In this document: positions 19,533-28,062 of the stretch, one piece after another
How positions within the stretch are numbered: the first letter of the stretch is position 1
How the letters are laid out: each line of letters opens with the position of its first letter
Assembly: GCA_958434805.1 (NCBI GenBank)
Contig: CAUBDX010000006.1
Coordinates: forward strand, 28,728-92,727
Reading direction: 5' to 3'
Length of the DNA: 64,000 nt
From: an uncultured Phocaeicola sp.
Lineage (GTDB): Bacteria; Bacteroidota; Bacteroidia; Bacteroidales; Bacteroidaceae
Position numbers and translations under genes: made by a program
The notes under the pieces: model-generated
Database searches by the model: none
What the model was told of the DNA's origin: nothing
Seen by the model: the letters and a program-made list of their open reading frames with translations, nothing else

Positions 19533-20413
19533 ATGATATATCTTTTAAACTTTTTACTTTGTTTTACTATCAGCCTTGCAGATAGCAAAGCGCAAAACTC
19601 CATCATTAAGCTATTTCCTCAAGGAGCACCTAACGAACAGATTTCCCTAAAGGAAAAGCTGCATAACAACGGCAATAAAATAGGAGGAAAAACAGTATTA
19701 CGCATCACAGACGTCAGTACTCCTACCCTCACTATTTATCCAGCAAAAGCAGATTTAGCCACAGAAACAGCTATTATTGTATGCCCAGGAGGTGGCTATA
19801 ATTAGCATATGATTTGGAAGGAACAGAAATTTGTGAATGGCTCAACAATCAGGGAATAACAGCTTGTCTACTAAAGTATCGAGTTCCTCGTCGTGCCAAC
19901 CGATTAAAACATGAAGCTCCCCTGGAAGATCTTCAACAAGCCATCCGTTACATTCGTATCCATGCTAACAATCTACACATAAAGTCTAACCAAATAGGTG
20001 TAATCGGGTTCTCTGCGGGTGCACATCTTGCTGCAATGGCCAGTAATTGTTTCACTACAAAAAGTGATTCAGCTATTGAAGCTAAAGAGCCTATTAACTG
20101 TCGACCAGATTTTTGCATGCTCATCTATCCCGCCTATCTAGATGGCACAAACTTTCAAGTAGCAAAAGACATTCACGTTTCATCTGAAACACCTCCCACT
20201 TTTCTGATTCAGGCAAAAGACGATGAAAACTATATCAACAGCAGCCTATTCTACTACTATGCACTGAAGGCTAACAAGGTTCCTGCGGAGCTACATCTGT
20301 ACAGTAGTGGCGGACACGGATATGGCATACGAAATACTGCGCATCCTGTTAATGAGTGGCCCTATAGAGCTATCACATGGCTTAGTAATCTGGGACTTCT
20401 AAACAAACTATAA
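19533..20413 (+). pseudogene. Acetyl-esterase-like alpha/beta hydrolase, frameshifted
   Basis: Two frames make one gene. The first (ATG 19533) runs through a signal peptide to IIVCPGGGYN and hits TAG at 19803. The second picks up at once with LAYDLEGTEICEWLNNQG, which is how the family normally continues (GGGY-x-LAYDxEG). The gap fits loss of one base near 19800. The oxyanion motif PGGGY, the nucleophile motif GFSAGAHLA and the late Asp/His regions (IQAKDDENY, SSGGHGYG) are all present, so a one-base repair would give a plausible carbohydrate acetyl-esterase of the PUL. As written, full-length protein is not made unless frameshifting occurs. Confidence 0.85.
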
Positions 20414-20421
20414 CATATTAT

Positions 20422-20469
20422 ACAACCGAGGATGACACTACCTGTATGGATGATATAATCCTCGGTTGT
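20422..20469 (+). terminator. Terminator at the end of the PUL genes
   Basis: ACAACCGAGGAT (20422-20433) pairs perfectly with ATCCTCGGTTGT (20458-20469), followed by TTTAT. It closes the island's coding part. Confidence 0.8.
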
Positions 20470-20590
20470 TTATATTCATAATCCTTAAGCTATAGTAAAT
20501 AGTAATAAGCAGTCAAAAGACAGAATAAGTCATGATTAGGAATACTAATCCTTCATTTCAGTAAGCCGCCGAAAAGCCTCTTGCAAAATC

Positions 20591-20975
20591 TCCGGTCATC
20601 CCAATGGGTTCGGCATCGTATCCAGCGCTAACCGCCACTTATCAAACAGGATCTCCAACTCGTCCATGGTATACTTGAATTTAGGCATTTCCACGTAGAG
20701 GTAAGTCCTGCTTGTCATAAAAATCTTTTGGGAATCCAAATCCATCAGTCTTACTTCCTCAAAAATACGAATCGGCATCTCCCTTGGTGTTGACGATGTC
20801 CAGAATACCGATATTGCAGATACCCACCGGGAAACCAATACAAGTAGAATAATACACGCTGCGGGCTTGAAAAAGCGTGACACCCCCCAACTAAATCTCA
20901 ACCAGCAGTCTTTCTCCCGGTTCAGTTTCGAACACACAGCCGTAGGTATTGGAAGGAAACAGATTTCATAATCTG
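20591..20975 (-). pseudogene. Remnant of an Rpn / PD-(D/E)XK transposase-family nuclease
   Basis: On the minus strand, pieces of an Rpn-type protein can be read across stops and frame changes: VFETEPGERLLVEI, then ARSVYYSTCIGFPVGICNIG, then in another frame SRTYLYVEMPKFKYTMDELE and FDKWRLALDTMPN. In the family these are the catalytic VEIQ strand, the YYS(T) helix and the YLEMPKF-x-DKW tail. At least two frameshifts and a stop kill it. It lies between the PUL and the right direct repeat. Such genes are frequent in Bacteroidales variable regions, so it supports a history of rearrangement. The rest of 20976-21356 shows no gene. Confidence 0.75.
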
Positions 20976-21356
20976 ATATTTTTATGATATCAAGGAGATT
21001 ACTGAGACTGTAAAGAAAGCTGTGTTTTTCTATAAGACTAAACAACTTGACATGAGTATCCATAGGATGATACCTCAGGAGGCTGCCACTCATACAGGCG
21101 AAATAAAGAAAGGATAAACCAGTTATAGAGATATTGCCATAAAAATATACAAACAGAGAACATCATTCCCTATAAATGTCTATATTTGAGAGCATAAGTT
21201 GTTCTATAAAGGCACTGATGAAGATCCTATTGGGACCTACCTTTTCCATAGGATGACAAGAAACTTTAGGATAACAAACTATAGGGATAAGATAGAGAAG
21301 TCAACAGACTTCAGATTTAATGTAAAAATAGTCAACCTTTTTTAGGCTAAGACGGG

Positions 21357-21918
21357 TTGTCGCAAGCATGACAAAAACTTCATTTTTCATACAGACTTGA
21401 AAAGATAATGATAAAATCTTATAGCTTTGCATGCGGAAATCAAGAACGACAGAAATGAAAACAATAAAAACGGTTTTAATAGGAGCCGGCTACCGGGGAA
21501 TGCGGCTGCTGCGTCTGATGAAACAGATTCATGCTTACCGCATCACTGCGCTGTTCGACCCTTCGTCTGAGCTTCTGCCGGAAGAAAAAATCGAACGATT
21601 CTCCGGCGAGACAAACGGGTATAAGGAAATGATTCTCCGCCACCGCCCCGACCTTGTGGTCATTGCCTCTCCGTGGAAATGGCATGTTGTATGCCTTGGA
21701 GCAAGGTTGCCATGTGGCTCTTGAAATAAAAGGAGGACTGAAAACAGATGAATACTGCCCGCTGATTTCACTTGCCGAACAGAAAGGCTTGCGCATCTAT
21801 CCGCTGGAGAACACGGTGTTCATGCGTGAAAACATGGCAATGCTGAATCTGGTACAAGCCGGAGTATTGGGCGACTTGGTTGCCCTTCGCGGAGGATACC
21901 GGCACGATTTGCGCGATA
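21357..21918 (+). repeat. Direct repeat, right copy (562 bp), border of the PUL island
   Basis: Same sequence as 7294-7866 less 11 bp. The unit continues here without a break into the rest of the GH109-like gene, so this right copy is joined to the 3' half while the left copy is joined to the island. The enclosed unique sequence is 7867-21356 (13,490 bp). Confidence 0.95.
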
Positions 21919-22580
21919 TGCTGATTGACGAGCGGGGGATTCCGGGAAATCCTCATAAACCTGAGGGTATATGGAGAAGCCGGTTTTATCTGGAAGAGAA
22001 CGGGGACCTTTATCCTACACACGGACTGGCACCTCTCTGTCTGGCTGCCGGAGTGGGACGAACCGACCGGATTACTGAACTCACCTCGTTTGCCTCACGG
22101 GCTTGTGGCTTGAAAGAACTGATAGCCCGCCGGGGAGGTGACTCCTCACTGAAGGTTGCCATGGGTGACATCGTGATTACACAAATGCGCACCGCTGCCG
22201 GCATATTGATTACTCTGACACACGACACCACTTTGCCTCGCCCGCGAAGCCTGGACTTTGAGCTGCAAGGGTCGAAAGGAATCTGGCGCGGAGAGTTCCG
22301 ACAAATTTACATCGAAGGAGTATCTCCTGATGAGGCTTGGGAGGACGACGGAAAATACATCGAACGCTTTGAACATGTCTTCTGGAGACAATGGGGAGAA
22401 GAAGCTCTGAAGCACGATGTGCATCATCGGGGCATGGACTATATCATGCTACGCGCACTGGCTGCCGATATGCAAGGGGAAGCCGTATATCCGGCAACGG
22501 GTGAAGACCTGGCTTTATGGACTTCAATCACGCCTCACTCCAAATTATCTATTGCAGAAAAACGAACGGTTTTCTTTTAA
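21455..22580 (+). pseudogene. GH109-like oxidoreductase-fold glycosidase, frameshifted by an 11-bp deletion (right copy)
   Basis: From ATG 21455 the frame is correct until about 21686, where the left copy has 11 extra bases; here the frame shifts and stops at 21724. The remaining gene is in the other frame to TAA 22580. Adding 11 bp gives 379 codons, a normal length. The C-terminal half carries GH109 hallmarks: YPTHGLAPL, THDTTLPRPRS, LQGSKGIW and HHRGMDYI. GH109 enzymes use bound NAD to remove alpha-GalNAc, and many have signal peptides; this one has none, so it may be cytoplasmic. Without frameshifting or recombination with the left copy no full protein is made. Confidence 0.88.
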
Positions 22581-22629
22581 AACCCGAAACAGAGTGAGGA
22601 AAAACAGAATTTTCTCCGATCGTTTTTCA

Positions 22630-22688
22630 AAACAAAAGCTTTGGCTGTATAAACAAAGGCTTTGTTTTTACAGCCAAAGCTTTTGTTT
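22630..22688. terminator. Perfect 20-bp hairpin with a nested palindrome
   Basis: AAACAAAAGCTTTGGCTGTA (22630-22649) is exactly complementary to 22669-22688. The loop contains a second palindrome, AAACAAA-GGC-TTTGTTT (22651-22667). It lies between the GH109-like gene and the alcohol dehydrogenase and would serve as a strong terminator. The stem is long enough to fold as a cruciform as well. Confidence 0.8.
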
Positions 22689-22828
22689 ATAGAAACAGAG
22701 TCTCTGTTTTAAGAATACATCCCGAAAGGTGCATGTTTTTATACCGCTAACCGGAAGATTCCGGCACAAGAACGAAAGTTTTTTCTCAAATCGAAGCCAC
22801 TCTCTGCCTGCGAAACGGGAAATAATTG

Positions 22829-22836
22829 TATTTTTG
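22829..22836 (+). promoter_or_regulatory. -7 box for the alcohol dehydrogenase
   Basis: TATTTTTG fits the Bacteroides TAnnTTTG box and lies 39 bp before ATG 22876. The -33 TTTG is not clear. Confidence 0.5.
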
Positions 22837-22875
22837 TCGTATAATCATTTTAACTTAAACGCAAATTTCAGAACC

Positions 22876-24021
22876 ATGATGAATAATTTCAAATTTCAGA
22901 ATCCTACCAAACTGGTAATGGGCAAAGGAACTATAGCTGAACTCAGCAACGAAATACCTGCCGGAAAAAAAATCATGATTACTTTCGGAGGCGGAAGTGT
23001 CAAGAAGAATGGTGTATATGACCAGGTAAAAGCTGCACTAGGTCAATATGACACTGTAGAGTTCTGGGGCATTGAGCCGAATCCTGCCATTGAAACATTG
23101 CGCAAAGCCATCGCCTTAGGAAAAGAGGAAAAAGTAGACTTCCTGTTGGCTGTAGGCGGGGGTTCGGTGATTGACGGAACCAAACTGATTGCTGCGGGAC
23201 TGCTTTACGAGGGCGATGCATGGGACTTGGTGAAAAATGGAAAAGCTACTCAAACCATTCCGTTGGGAACGGTGCTGACCTTACCGGCTACCGGCTCTGA
23301 AATGAACAACGGGGCAGTTATCTCTTGCCGTGAAACCAAAGAAAAATATCCTTTCTTTGCCAATTTCCCCGTATTTTCTATCCTCGACCCGGAGGTGACT
23401 TTTTCTTTACCCGACCGTCAGATAGCTTGCGGCATCGCAGACACATTCGTTCATGTACTGGAACAATACCTTACCAAAGCCGGAGAATCTCGACTGATGG
23501 ACCGCTGGGCAGAAAGTATCTTGCAAACGCTGGTAGAAATTGCTCCGAAAATCAAAGAAAACAAACAAGATTATCAGCTAATGGCGGATTTCATGATGTC
23601 GGCTACCATGGCTCTGAACGGATTTATTGCCTTAGGCGTCACAGAAGACTGGTCCACTCACATGATTGGTCATGAGCTTACAGCTCTTACCGGACTTACC
23701 CATGGTCATACCCTTGCTATCGTCATGCCGGGTACCATGCAGGTATTACGCAAAGAAAAAAGCGAAAAAATCATGCAGTTCGGTGCACGCGTATTCGGCG
23801 TGGTTTCGGGTACGCATGACTTCCGTATTGACGAAACCATCCGAAAAACGGAGGCTTTTTTCCGCTCCTTAGGTCTTACTACACGCTTAAGTGAAGAACA
23901 TATCGGTATAGAGGTCATCAATGAAATCGAACGACGCTTTACAGAACGCGATGTACATTTCGGAGAAGACGGACTAGTTAACGGAAAGGTGGCCAAAGAA
24001 ATTCTCACCCAAGTGATGTAA
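22876..24021 (+). CDS. Iron-type (group III) alcohol dehydrogenase
   Basis: ATG 22876 gives 381 residues; the longer frame from 22729 has no family support and crosses the promoter. NAD(P)-binding signature GGGSVIDGTKLIA is preceded by EPNPAIETLRKA, and the metal ligands are seen as ADTFVHVLEQY (Asp, His), GHELTALTGLTHGHTLA (His) and the later His. It looks like the NADPH-dependent butanol/aldehyde reductase (YqhD/BdhA-like) branch, reducing short aldehydes in the cytoplasm. It appears to be transcribed alone, with its own promoter and the strong hairpin upstream. The preferred substrate is unknown. Confidence 0.9.
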   Translation: MMNNFKFQNPTKLVMGKGTIAELSNEIPAGKKIMITFGGGSVKKNGVYDQVKAALGQYDTVEFWGIEPNPAIETLRKAIALGKEEKVDFLLAVGGGSVIDGTKLIAAGLLYEGDAWDLVKNGKATQTIPLGTVLTLPATGSEMNNGAVISCRETKEKYPFFANFPVFSILDPEVTFSLPDRQIACGIADTFVHVLEQYLTKAGESRLMDRWAESILQTLVEIAPKIKENKQDYQLMADFMMSATMALNGFIALGVTEDWSTHMIGHELTALTGLTHGHTLAIVMPGTMQVLRKEKSEKIMQFGARVFGVVSGTHDFRIDETIRKTEAFFRSLGLTTRLSEEHIGIEVINEIERRFTERDVHFGEDGLVNGKVAKEILTQVM

Positions 24022-24078
24022 TGAAAAGGACAAAAGAACTTATTTCATCTTTTTCAGACAGAAGAACAGAAGAAAATA

Positions 24079-24456
24079 TGGAAATAGAAAGTCTGATAAA
24101 AACCATTATTCAATGCGCCTATTAATGTAAGAATGCATCTTGCCGCGGGTTTTCTTGAAAACGTCTATCAGAAAGCACTGATAATCGAATTAAAGGAAAA
24201 AGGTATCCATGCAGATATAGAAACACCTATAAATGTATATTACAAAAATGAAGTCGTGGGAGAATTCAGAGCAGACATAATCGTAGAAGGAGAAATAATC
24301 GTCGAACTTAAAGCGGTGCAGCATCTCCTTCCCATACACGAAACCCAATTAGTAAATTACTTAACCGCTACTCATACAGACCACGGCTTATTAATAAACT
24401 TTGGAGGTGAACGCATTGAAATAAAAAGAAAATTCAGAGAATATAAACATCCATAA
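24079..24456 (+). pseudogene. GxxExxY protein with a 5' frameshift
   Basis: The family signature GFLENVYQKAL (G-x-x-E-x-x-Y) and the PD-(D/E)XK-like core FRADIIVEGEIIVELKAV are intact. The usual N-terminus (MEIESLIKTIIQCAY) is also present from ATG 24079 but is cut off by TAA at 24124, just before VRMHLAAGF in the neighbouring frame, consistent with one inserted base. Translation from ATG 24133 would give a 107-residue protein lacking about 17 residues. The function of GxxExxY proteins is not established. Confidence 0.75.
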
Positions 24457-24486
24457 TCAGCCATAAGAGAAATATCTTATATCCAA

Positions 24487-24600
24487 AGAATTAAGTTCTT
24501 TTGTCCTTATGTTCTTATGTCCAAAGGATAGATTCTTATGTCCAAAGAATAGATTCTTTTGTCTGAACAATCTGAACAATAAGTTCTTTTGTCTAAAAAA
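24487..24600. repeat. Degenerate TTCTTTTGTCC / TTCTTATGTCC repeats
   Basis: About six imperfect copies of an 11-17 bp unit (TTCTTATGTCCAAAG and TTCTTTTGTCT variants) fill the spacer before the AlaX-like gene. The same words recur at 39890-39939 and 42912-42945, so they belong to a dispersed intergenic family. Confidence 0.7.
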
Positions 24601-24613
24601 TAAAAACAAAATC

Positions 24614-25075
24614 ATGGAACAACAACCTCAACTTAACGAACATAACAAACAAGAGCATCCGCCCATGCACACCTGCGAACATATCGTAAACCGAACCATG
24701 GTAAACCTCTTCGGATGCGGACGGGCTGTATCAGCACATATCGAACGGAAAAAGAGCAAACTTGACTTTGCCTTGCCTCAAGCACTTGCTCCGGATGAAA
24801 TAGTCCGAATAGAAACTGTGGTCAATGAGGTCATAGCTCGCCACTTACCGGTAACTACCGAATTTATCTCTCAAGCAGAGGCTACCGGACGCTTCGACTT
24901 GAAACGGCTGCCGGATGGTGCATCTGAAACGGTGCGGGTGGTTCATGTGGGCGACTACGATGAATGCCTCTGCATTGGTCAACATGTAAACAATACATCT
25001 GAAATAGGTACTTTCAAAATTATCAGCTCCGACTATAAAGAAGGTATTTTCCGGATGCGGTTTAAATTAATCTAA
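24614..25075 (+). CDS. AlaX-like aminoacyl-tRNA editing-domain protein
   Basis: ATG 24614 gives 153 residues; upstream in-frame codons are repeat DNA. The protein matches the second additional domain (SAD) of alanyl- and threonyl-tRNA synthetases: MHTCEHIVNRTMVNLFG holds the first metal motif (H-x3-H) and DECLCIGQHVNNTSEIGTFK the second (C-x3-H). Such free-standing proteins hydrolyse mischarged tRNA, typically Ser- or Gly-tRNA(Ala), in the cytoplasm. The stop is 2 bp before the nuclease start, so the two genes are probably co-transcribed. The specific tRNA is not deduced. Confidence 0.8.
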   Translation: MEQQPQLNEHNKQEHPPMHTCEHIVNRTMVNLFGCGRAVSAHIERKKSKLDFALPQALAPDEIVRIETVVNEVIARHLPVTTEFISQAEATGRFDLKRLPDGASETVRVVHVGDYDECLCIGQHVNNTSEIGTFKIISSDYKEGIFRMRFKLI

Positions 25076-25077
25076 TT

Positions 25078-26073
25078 ATGACTACCCGAAAAAAAAGAAA
25101 ACAATCCTCGCCAAGTGGAGGTGGAATGAAGAGTTTTCTCGTCTTTGTGCTTCTGGCCGTGGGAGCAATCTGGCTCTACCAAAGCCAACGTAACGGAACT
25201 GATTTCCCTAAACCGGAAAAGATAGAAGATATTGTTACGGAAACCATTGATAAAGCCAAAGAGCAAGTTCCGGAAAAGCTGAAAGAAATTGCTTCAAAGG
25301 CGGAAAACTTGAAAGAGAAACAAACTGAGACTTCTCAAAAGAAGACAGAAGAGAAACCGTTGGCTGTCTCATCTGTGAAACCATCCGACAAACTGGAGAT
25401 TCCAGTGGCACTGACCAAACGAAATGACCCGGTACTGAAACGAAGCGGATACACAGTTTCATATAACCTGTTCTACAAGAACCCGAACTGGGTGGCATGG
25501 GAACTCACCCGAAGAGAAACCAAAGGAATGAATGTGCGTATCAACCGTTTCTCACCTGACCCTGACCTTCCGGAACCGCGTGTTACCCATGCCGACTACA
25601 CACACTCCGGATATGACCGGGGACACATGGCTCCGGCTGCAGATATGAAATGGAGTCAGCAAGCCATGCTGGAGTCTTTTTATATGAGTAATGTGTGTCC
25701 GCAAAACCAAAAACTAAACCGCGACGACTGGAATGACCTGGAAGAAACCTGCCGCATGTGGGCAAAAAAATACGGAGCGGTTTACATAGCCTGCGGACCG
25801 GTATACGACCAGAAAAAGCCAAAGCGCATCGGAAAAAGTAAGGTGGCTGTTCCCGACCGTTTCTTTAAAGTCGTATTAATCAATGATGCCAAAAATCCGG
25901 TTGCCATGGGATTTATTTTTCCCAACAAGGCTAATCATCAAAAGCTGGAAAAATACATGCATAGCGTAGACGCTGTAGAGAAAATAACCGGACTGGATTT
26001 CTTTTCCAAACTTCCGGACAGTACGGAGAAACGTATCGAGGCCATCATTCCCCCTCTCCCTGCTACCCGATAA
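25078..26073 (+). CDS. Membrane-anchored DNA/RNA non-specific endonuclease
   Basis: 331 residues. A Lys/Arg-rich start is followed by one membrane segment (about 16-36, SFLVFVLLAVGAIWLYQS), a charged Lys/Glu-rich linker (about 45-110), then an NUC1-type nuclease domain. The signature YDRGHMAPAADM contains the catalytic His183; NVCPQNQKLNRDDWNDLEE supplies the Mg-binding Asn. The domain should face the periplasm and cut nucleic acids there, for nutrient salvage or DNA degradation. It is directly downstream of the AlaX-like gene. Family is secure; biological role is inferred. Confidence 0.92.
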   Translation: MTTRKKRKQSSPSGGGMKSFLVFVLLAVGAIWLYQSQRNGTDFPKPEKIEDIVTETIDKAKEQVPEKLKEIASKAENLKEKQTETSQKKTEEKPLAVSSVKPSDKLEIPVALTKRNDPVLKRSGYTVSYNLFYKNPNWVAWELTRRETKGMNVRINRFSPDPDLPEPRVTHADYTHSGYDRGHMAPAADMKWSQQAMLESFYMSNVCPQNQKLNRDDWNDLEETCRMWAKKYGAVYIACGPVYDQKKPKRIGKSKVAVPDRFFKVVLINDAKNPVAMGFIFPNKANHQKLEKYMHSVDAVEKITGLDFFSKLPDSTEKRIEAIIPPLPATR

Positions 26074-26171
26074 TACACACCTTTTCCCCATGAAACATCC
26101 GTATAAACAAAGTGATGGACATGGGGAATCTTTTTCTTGATACCTGTCTGGAAAGAAGTACAGATTTGACT

Positions 26172-26936
26172 TTACGCTGGTTTAGAAGACTTAAAAATAT
26201 ACTGTCCCTTCTTACCGGTTTGACTTCCATAAGCTACCGCATGCTTCGGACAATGATGATAGCAAGCCAGACACATACTGCACCGAGTACCCCACTCCGG
26301 CTTCCCTTCTTTCATCTGAATGTTATGCATCGGACAAACCTGCTTACACTTTCCACATGAAATACAAGTATCCATTACATGAAACCGTGCAGCCGAAACC
26401 AGAAAACGATTAAAAAGAGGACGCAATAAATAACTCTTCATATAGGGAACTCCTCCCTCATGACAGTCAAACCGACAGTTTTTTCTGTCAATCCATCCAG
26501 TTATCTGTGTAATGCGAGACTGGGCATCGCATATCTTTTGCTTTTCAACCTCAACTGAATCGACATCAAATCCCGGTAGGCAAACATACGTATTGGGCAT
26601 AGTAACCGAAAAGCCAGCCTTACAAGCCCACCCCCGTCTTTCTGCTACCTTGCTGAAAAGAAGAGCTGTCTTGCCAGCATCATCCCCACAAGTGCATACG
26701 AAATAGAGATAAGAAGGAGTTTCACTGCACTGCAAACGTGCCAACCATTCCAGCACCACGGGAGGAGGTCCCCAAGAATAAACCGGAAAGACAAAGCCTA
26801 ACCGTTCCCCGTGCTGAAGCGTATAAATTTGATTCGGTAAATTATCTGTAATGCGATGAACAGCCTCATGTAACGCTTCACCTAACTGTTGCGCTACCCA
26901 TGCTGAGTTACCTGTTCCTGAGAAATAAAATATCAT
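26172..26936 (-). CDS. EFR1-type flavodoxin plus 4Fe-4S ferredoxin protein
   Basis: ATG 26936 gives 254 residues beginning MIFYFSGTGNSAWVAQQLGE, the FMN phosphate loop of a flavodoxin domain. Two classic 4Fe-4S motifs sit near the C-terminus: CISCGKCKQVCP and CSMCLACYHHCP. Longer frames upstream are not supported. The protein should carry electrons between FMN and ferredoxin-like clusters in the cytoplasm; its partners are unknown. Since the window also encodes Rnf, a shared ferredoxin pool is possible, but they are not linked. Confidence 0.88.
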   Translation of the reverse strand: MIFYFSGTGNSAWVAQQLGEALHEAVHRITDNLPNQIYTLQHGERLGFVFPVYSWGPPPVVLEWLARLQCSETPSYLYFVCTCGDDAGKTALLFSKVAERRGWACKAGFSVTMPNTYVCLPGFDVDSVEVEKQKICDAQSRITQITGWIDRKNCRFDCHEGGVPYMKSYLLRPLFNRFLVSAARFHVMDTCISCGKCKQVCPMHNIQMKEGKPEWGTRCSMCLACYHHCPKHAVAYGSQTGKKGQYIFKSSKPA

Positions 26937-27218
26937 GGTGAGAAAAAGGAGAAGCCGTACCCGAGGCGTGACGAAACTCCGAATGACAGGTTTTGAGTGC
27001 TCTCCCCCTTTGTAATCCACCGGCATAAATGCTACCCGAAGGCGTGGCCCGCCATTGGAGGATGAAGCTTGTCTCGGTATTTCTTTTGATTTGATGAGTT
27101 TCCCGATTCTGCAAGTACGGCTTCATTTTTGTATTACAAATCTACAATAAATATTTGAATAATCAAAATAAAACAAGAAAAAGGAAGAAAGCGGGGTGAA
27201 TTTTAACTATTATCCCAC

Positions 27219-27992
27219 TTACTTGTCTCTATCCTCACAACCGCTTTCTCCCTGCCCTTTCTGCTGAATGATGTTCATGAAAGAAGAACTGATGATACCG
27301 GTTGGAATAGCTACCATCGCTACTCCTATCAGACAGATAAAACATCCCAATAATTTACCTAACGCAGTAACCGGATAAATATCACCATACCCCACTGTGG
27401 CAAAGGTTATAATTGCCCACCATATCCCGTCGCCAATGTTGTCAAACACGTCGGGCTGGGCAGTCCTCTCTATATAATACATCAGAATGGCTGAGAAGCA
27501 AACCATTATAAAGCTGGCAGTATAGGCAGTAACCAATTCCTCTCTGACAGAATAGAGTGCCTTCCCGATCAGCCTGAAAGAGCGTGAATGCCGGATGAGT
27601 TTGAATATAATGAAGATATAAGGAAGAATAATGATGTGCGACACTTCCGTATCCCAAAAAGCATAAGTCAGGATGCAAGGCAATACCGCCACAAAATCAA
27701 CAAAGCCGTAAAAAGAAAAAACATACTTCAAGCGGGCTTTTATGGCTTTCACTTCCGGATAAAGCGTAGGGGCAGCCAAGAAACGGACCACGTATTCGAG
27801 CAAAAAAATAAACGACGAAACATAGGTTATTCCAAACAAAGTTACCTTATAAGTCGCCATCTCCTCGAAAGAACTTGCAATAACAGCCGTAATGGATATG
27901 AAAATAAAAAACAACACAAAATAATGAACAAACTTTCCTTCAAGGAAATGGTGAATCAAGGTCAGCAGCTTCATATAAATCTTATTTTTCAT
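27219..27992 (-). CDS. Voltage-gated-type potassium channel (ion transport protein)
   Basis: 257 residues with six membrane segments. An S4-like basic stretch (IFKLIRHSRSFRLIGKAL) and the pore helix and filter ATVGYGDIYPV identify a K+ channel. The C-terminus is short with no RCK domain. It sits next to a histidine kinase and TrkH on the same strand, 70 bp downstream of the kinase, suggesting a potassium homeostasis cluster. Leak or voltage-controlled K+ release is the expected role. Confidence 0.9.
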   Translation of the reverse strand: MKNKIYMKLLTLIHHFLEGKFVHYFVLFFIFISITAVIASSFEEMATYKVTLFGITYVSSFIFLLEYVVRFLAAPTLYPEVKAIKARLKYVFSFYGFVDFVAVLPCILTYAFWDTEVSHIIILPYIFIIFKLIRHSRSFRLIGKALYSVREELVTAYTASFIMVCFSAILMYYIERTAQPDVFDNIGDGIWWAIITFATVGYGDIYPVTALGKLLGCFICLIGVAMVAIPTGIISSSFMNIIQQKGQGESGCEDRDK

Positions 27993-28062
27993 GAATATTT
28001 TTCAGATGGTTTTATCATACAAACAAATTTAACCAGAAAATTCCTTCCCCCATCCGTAAAAT

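Noticed and set aside
20596..21093. 165-codon ORF as an intact gene
   Set aside because: Only its C-terminal part matches the Rpn family, and earlier parts match in other frames; it is a decayed gene.
7294..21918. Direct repeats as target-site duplication of a transposon
   Set aside because: At 562-573 bp they are far too long, and no transposase or terminal inverted repeats bracket the island.
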